Source of the DNA: Chryseobacterium indologenes
Lineage (GTDB): Bacteria; Bacteroidota; Bacteroidia; Flavobacteriales; Weeksellaceae
Direction of reading: 5' to 3'
Length of the DNA: 64,000 bases
NCBI RefSeq assembly: GCF_018362995.1
Contig: NZ_CP074372.1
Span: forward strand, 1,302,001 to 1,366,000
The position numbers and the translations under genes were made by a program. Positions 60,509 through 64,000 of this stretch are shown here, piece by piece (position 1 is the stretch's first letter; each line of letters opens with the position of its first letter). Under the pieces are notes generated by a model. It worked only from the letters and a program-made list of their open reading frames with translations. It was not told where the DNA came from and did not search any database.

Positions 60509-61477
60509 CTATTTATTATTTTGATCAAAATACTGAATCGCATCTTCAATCGCTTTATCCACAGGCTGGTAATGAAGTCCTAATTCATTTACCGATTTCT
60601 GATTAGAATAATAATTACAAATCTGCAGTGCTTTCATATTGGAAGTACTGAGATTTGTTTTTATCTTTAATTTTCTTAACACCTCTCCTATTAATCCCAG
60701 GAAACTCAACAGTCCATTGGGAATGGCTATCATGACCGGATTTTGGTGGGTAATTCTATTTATTTTCTTAAAAAATTCATTATAGCTTAAGTTTTCGTTG
60801 GCTAAAAGATATTTTTCACCATTCCTTCCCTTTTCAATCGCATTTAATACTCCGTTGGCTGCGTCTTCTGCATGTACAAAGTTTTTCCCTCCTTTCGGGT
60901 AGAAAACAAGTTTCTTTTTCCAGGCCCAGAAGATGATTTTCCCGGAACTCGGTTTGCTGTCATAGGCTCCGATCATAAAAGTAGGATTTACAATAACTAC
61001 TTCTGTATTTTTACGGTTCTTTAAAAGGTACTCTTCAGCTTCCAGCTTACTTTGAGCGTACATCGAATGGGTAAAAGGATAAAGCTGCGGTGCCTGTTCA
61101 TTTCCCCGGAACGCTGTATTTCCATATCCTAAAGTATTTGCTGTGCTTACAAACAAAAACTTTTTTACATTCATTGATTCTGCATGGGTAAACAGATTTA
61201 CGGTTGTTTCAAAATTCACTTTTCTATATTCATCATAGCTTATGAGATTCTGACGTGTTTCCGCAGCAATATGAATGATAAGATCAATTTCTTTGAGCAA
61301 TAATGAAAGATCAGAGGAAAGGTCAACTTCCACCAGTTTCAGATTTTCGTTCTCTCCACCCAGCCAGCTGCTTTTCTTGCGCACCAGAGCAATAACAGAA
61401 TAACCATTTTGTAATAATTTAATAATAACATTAGTTCCCAGAAGCCCTGTCGCTCCGGTTACACACACTTTTTTCAT
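60509..61477 (-). CDS. NAD-dependent epimerase/dehydratase (extended SDR)
   Basis: A 322-residue extended SDR. KKVCVTGATGLLGTNVI (residues 2-18) is the dinucleotide site, and the active-site Tyr/Lys pair is in MYAQSKLEAEEYLL (about 143-156). It resembles the dihydroflavonol-4-reductase-like branch. The ATG at 61477 overlaps the SDR stop in ATGA, so the ORF is read as shorter than the longest frame. The substrate may be a sugar nucleotide or an aldehyde. Confidence 0.88.
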   Translation of the reverse strand: MKKVCVTGATGLLGTNVIIKLLQNGYSVIALVRKKSSWLGGENENLKLVEVDLSSDLSLLLKEIDLIIHIAAETRQNLISYDEYRKVNFETTVNLFTHAESMNVKKFLFVSTANTLGYGNTAFRGNEQAPQLYPFTHSMYAQSKLEAEEYLLKNRKNTEVVIVNPTFMIGAYDSKPSSGKIIFWAWKKKLVFYPKGGKNFVHAEDAANGVLNAIEKGRNGEKYLLANENLSYNEFFKKINRITHQNPVMIAIPNGLLSFLGLIGEVLRKLKIKTNLSTSNMKALQICNYYSNQKSVNELGLHYQPVDKAIEDAIQYFDQNNK

Positions 61478-62259
61478 GCTTCGATCTCTCTTTTTATAGC
61501 CTGGGTCATCAACGGGAGTTTGATCCATATGGGTAAAATTTTCATCATCAGCCAGCTGATTGGGTTCACCATAATTACGGAATCTTTTTTAAATAATTGG
61601 CGAATACAGTATGATGCTACTTTATCAGGATTTAAAAGGGTCAGTTTTCCAATAAAACCTTGTCTTTCTATCCTTTTACAGACATCTGTATTGGTTTTCA
61701 TAGCACCTGGATTCACCACGCTTACAAAAACATTGGTATCTTTCAGTTCTTCATGCAGCCCTCTTGAAAATGAATGGATAAAGCTTTTGGAAGCAGGATA
61801 TACGGTTTTAAAACCAATGGGAGAAAAAGCGGCCATACTGGAAACATTCAAAATATAGGCTTTTGGCTGTTTTAAAAGGTTAGGAAGTAACTGATGGGTG
61901 ATCAATGAAGTTGCCGTTACATTGACCTGCAGAATGGTATTGATATAATCCGGAGTGGCTTCTGTGAATTTTTTAGTTCCTCCAAGTCCTGCATTGTTAA
62001 TGAGGATATGAATATCAAAAGAACGGTTAAGCCATTCTGTAAGTTTCATGACATTGTCATTAACAGAGAGATCTGTCTCGTAATAATGAACTTTTATATT
62101 ATACAGCTCCTTCAGTTCCTTGGAAAATTCTTTAAGATTCTGATCCGGAAGACTGACCAGAATGACATTGATCTTTTTCTTTGCCAGGTGTTCAGCGAAT
62201 GATTTGCCAAGCCCCTGACTTGCTCCTGTGACAACAGCATATGACTCTTTGGTATCCAT
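61474..62259 (-). CDS. short-chain dehydrogenase/reductase
   Basis: A 261-residue classical SDR: VVTGASQGLGKSFAEHLAKK (residues 9-28, NAD(P) site), INNAGLGG (about 86-93, NNAG), and the catalytic YPASKSF (about 154-160; YxxxK) after a Ser. The C-terminal hydrophobic end (WLMMKILPIWIKLPLM) suggests membrane attachment. It reduces a carbonyl with NAD(P)H. It is co-translated with the epimerase gene through an ATGA overlap, suggesting consecutive steps. Confidence 0.9.
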   Translation of the reverse strand: MDTKESYAVVTGASQGLGKSFAEHLAKKKINVILVSLPDQNLKEFSKELKELYNIKVHYYETDLSVNDNVMKLTEWLNRSFDIHILINNAGLGGTKKFTEATPDYINTILQVNVTATSLITHQLLPNLLKQPKAYILNVSSMAAFSPIGFKTVYPASKSFIHSFSRGLHEELKDTNVFVSVVNPGAMKTNTDVCKRIERQGFIGKLTLLNPDKVASYCIRQLFKKDSVIMVNPISWLMMKILPIWIKLPLMTQAIKREIEA

Positions 62260-62278
62260 ATGTTTAAATTTTATGGTA

Positions 62279-62286
62279 CAAAGCTA
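62279..62286 (-). promoter_or_regulatory. -7 promoter element (TAGCTTTG)
   Basis: TAnnTTTG match on the - strand, 19 nt before the SDR ATG. Confidence 0.5.
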
Positions 62287-62404
62287 TCGTGAAAAGAGGG
62301 TTTGAATGTTCCGGGTTATCAGACCGAACTGATTTTCAATCAAAAAAACAAAAACATGCAAATGCATAAAAGTCAATGCTTTAAATAAATAAAAAAATAA
62401 AACT

Positions 62405-63508
62405 TTATAAACCTGAACTTATTTTTTTGAATTCGGAAGGGGTCTGTCCGGTCACTTTTTTAAAGGTAGTATTAAAAGATGTTTTGGAATTGAATCCCGA
62501 CTCGTAAGCAATCCCGAGAATTGATAATTTACTATTTGATTCTTTCAGAAGTTTTTGGGCATATTCTACTCTGAATTCGTTCACATATTGGAAAAAATTC
62601 TTCCCAAAACCTGTATTGATAACATACGACAGGTGATGGGTAGAAACGGACAGCATTTCAGCCAGTTTGATCAGGTTAAGTTCACTGTCAAGATAAGGTT
62701 TCTCTGTTTCCATCAGTCCTTCAAGTGAGGTTTTGATCTTCACTAATTCTTCATCAGAGATTAGTTTTCTCTTTATTTCTTCTGAGCCGGAATCTTCACT
62801 GATAGAGATCAGCTCTTCTCTCTGTTTTTCTTCTAAAGGATAGATTTCCCTCTGTTTCAGGGAATAATATCCCACCCAGTAGATCACAAATAAAAAGACA
62901 GTATTGATAAAGAAATTCAGTGATTTGGGATCATAGAAGAGATTGTAGATCACATAGATGATATTCACGATAAGAAGTACCAGAATAATATATTCAAGCC
63001 AATTCAGATTGATTCCTTCGGTATTGGAAGAAAACTGCTGGATCTTGCGCTGGTGCTTTCTGATGGTAATATAAGAAAGTCCGGTATAGAACAATGCCTG
63101 AATCAGAATCAGAATAACACTCAGGTATTCAAACGGGACAGCGTATCCTAATTTGATCAATATCAGACACAACAGAAAAGCTACCGGAAGTAATAAAAAC
63201 TTCAGATCAGTGATTTTGAAGGTAAAAGAAGGATTGGTAAAGAACAGCACACTAAAGTAAAAAACAATAGGTGTAAAAAACTGAATAAACCTTACCCAAA
63301 ACAGAGAATGAAATTCAACCGTAGTTCCTGTGATGAGAAACAAAACCTCATCCAGCCAGAAGGTAGACCACAGAAACAGAAATATCCCAAACCAGAAATT
63401 GGCTTTACGGTTTACTTTCAAAGGATTGGCCAGCTTCAGCAGAGAAAGCAAAACCAATGAACCATAGATAAGTATCACGATGAAACTGTTTAACTCTGAT
63501 GTGTTCAT
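62405..63508 (-). CDS. membrane-anchored AraC-family regulator
   Basis: A 367-residue protein whose first about 230 residues contain six to seven hydrophobic helices, followed by a cytoplasmic linker and a C-terminal AraC HTH pair (about 265-365; LNLIKLAEMLSVSTHHLSYV and LGIAYESGFNSKTSFNTTFKK, then TGQTPSEF). This architecture, a membrane sensor joined to an AraC domain, is common in Flavobacteriia. The target genes are unknown; the SDR-epimerase pair lies downstream on the same strand. Confidence 0.9.
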   Translation of the reverse strand: MNTSELNSFIVILIYGSLVLLSLLKLANPLKVNRKANFWFGIFLFLWSTFWLDEVLFLITGTTVEFHSLFWVRFIQFFTPIVFYFSVLFFTNPSFTFKITDLKFLLLPVAFLLCLILIKLGYAVPFEYLSVILILIQALFYTGLSYITIRKHQRKIQQFSSNTEGINLNWLEYIILVLLIVNIIYVIYNLFYDPKSLNFFINTVFLFVIYWVGYYSLKQREIYPLEEKQREELISISEDSGSEEIKRKLISDEELVKIKTSLEGLMETEKPYLDSELNLIKLAEMLSVSTHHLSYVINTGFGKNFFQYVNEFRVEYAQKLLKESNSKLSILGIAYESGFNSKTSFNTTFKKVTGQTPSEFKKISSGL

Positions 63509-63540
63509 TGGTTTTGATATTTTAATTAAAAATAGTCTTT

Positions 63541-64000
63541 TTATCCTATTCGTTTCCTTACAAAAATTTCATATGCCAGATAAATTAACGGAAGCGACAT
63601 AATTCCTATATAAATTCCGTTTTGCACGGCATGTTCTGGAGCATTTATCACAGCATATATTAATCCCAGAAAAGCTCCTCCCAAATGAGCAGCGTGCCCG
63701 ATATTATCATATGCTCTCGGATTCAGCATCATATACACAGAATAACCAAAATAGACCAGCCCGAAAATATATCCGGGAATACCGATCGGAATAAAGAAAA
63801 GATAGATTTTGAGATCAGGAATCAATGCTATGGAAGCAAAAAGGATTCCTGAAACGCCACCACTCGCTCCAACAGCAGAATACCAGGGTTGCTTTTGATA
63901 AATGTATAATGATAGGAAGTTGCCCAGCAATATAGCTCCCAGATATACAATGATAAATCCTATATTCCCGAAACCCTGAATAACAATAGGCGCAAAGAAA
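63541..64000 (-). CDS. rhomboid-family intramembrane serine protease (5' end outside window)
   Basis: The readable 153 residues start FFAPIVIQGFGNIGFI at the window edge and include the catalytic Ser in SAVGASGGVSGILF (GASG) and the His in IGHAAHLGGAFLGL, forming the rhomboid Ser-His dyad, with several membrane segments and a basic C-terminal end. The reading frame is open through the window end, so the N-terminus (and start codon) lies beyond 64000; a TTG at 63930 is not a real start. Rhomboids cleave membrane-embedded substrates. Confidence 0.92.
   Translation of the reverse strand, partial: FFAPIVIQGFGNIGFIIVYLGAILLGNFLSLYIYQKQPWYSAVGASGGVSGILFASIALIPDLKIYLFFIPIGIPGYIFGLVYFGYSVYMMLNPRAYDNIGHAAHLGGAFLGLIYAVINAPEHAVQNGIYIGIMSLPLIYLAYEIFVRKRIG

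Overview
The window looks like a stretch of chromosome from a Chryseobacterium-type member of the Flavobacteriia (Bacteroidota). The evidence is low GC with very AT-rich intergenic DNA, many signal peptides ending in -AQ, two Type IX secretion (T9SS) sorting domains (type A and type B), a GLPGLI-family protein, a BlaI/BlaR-like pair, and upstream regions carrying the Bacteroidota -7 promoter element TAnnTTTG instead of an E. coli-type -10 box. Ribosome binding sites are mostly not visible, as usual in this phylum, so starts were chosen from ATG position, promoter spacing and overlaps. No integrase, transposase, phage gene, rRNA or CRISPR array was seen.

Layout. 0.2-9.3 kb: housekeeping and hypothetical genes on the + strand (ureohydrolase-like, HPP membrane protein, TIGR01777 epimerase, Crp/Fnr regulator, DUF4406-Nudix pair, a frameshifted gene, DUF2750, DUF2306, a retropepsin-like protease, a J-domain/KTSC fusion). 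9.7-16.0 kb: a TetR-TolC-adaptor-RND efflux operon on the - strand. 16.2-25.1 kb: a giant T9SS type B surface protein, a CvfB-like S1 protein, a second frameshifted gene, dihydrolipoyl dehydrogenase, a cupin, a glycosyltransferase. 25.3-36.6 kb: RecQ, KdsD-like isomerase, TatC, then three secreted metallopeptidases (reprolysin-like T9SS, M1, M61). 36.7-40.9 kb (- strand): PepE, a zinc-knuckle hypothetical, a PBP4-type carboxypeptidase, an orphan histidine kinase. 41-49 kb: TPR protein, DUF1905 protein, transaldolase, maltose acetyltransferase, GLPGLI protein, BlaR/BlaI-like pair, secreted hypothetical, GNAT.

49-53.4 kb is the most accessory-looking part: a 2OG-Fe(II) oxygenase followed by an Ada-like zinc domain that has lost its methyl-acceptor cysteine, a very AT-rich gap, two tandem class I terpene synthases, and four identical tandem initiator tRNA-fMet genes with a 111-bp period. 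The tRNA spacers carry a small hairpin that shows one compensatory base-pair change.

53.4-64 kb: YciO, CPBP protease, YaaA, PrmC, serine hydrolase, DUF4180; a lectin-type surface operon with a long structured leader; an SDR-epimerase pair; a membrane AraC regulator; and a rhomboid protease cut by the window end.

Regulatory signals readable by eye: TAnnTTTG elements at many starts; two ACTA-N6-TAGT dyads bracketing the BlaI promoter (classic BlaI/MecI box geometry); GTTAA boxes at exact 11-nt spacing before the retropepsin gene, with a related pair before the M61 peptidase gene; and many intrinsic terminators. All functional assignments rest on motif recognition from the sequence alone.
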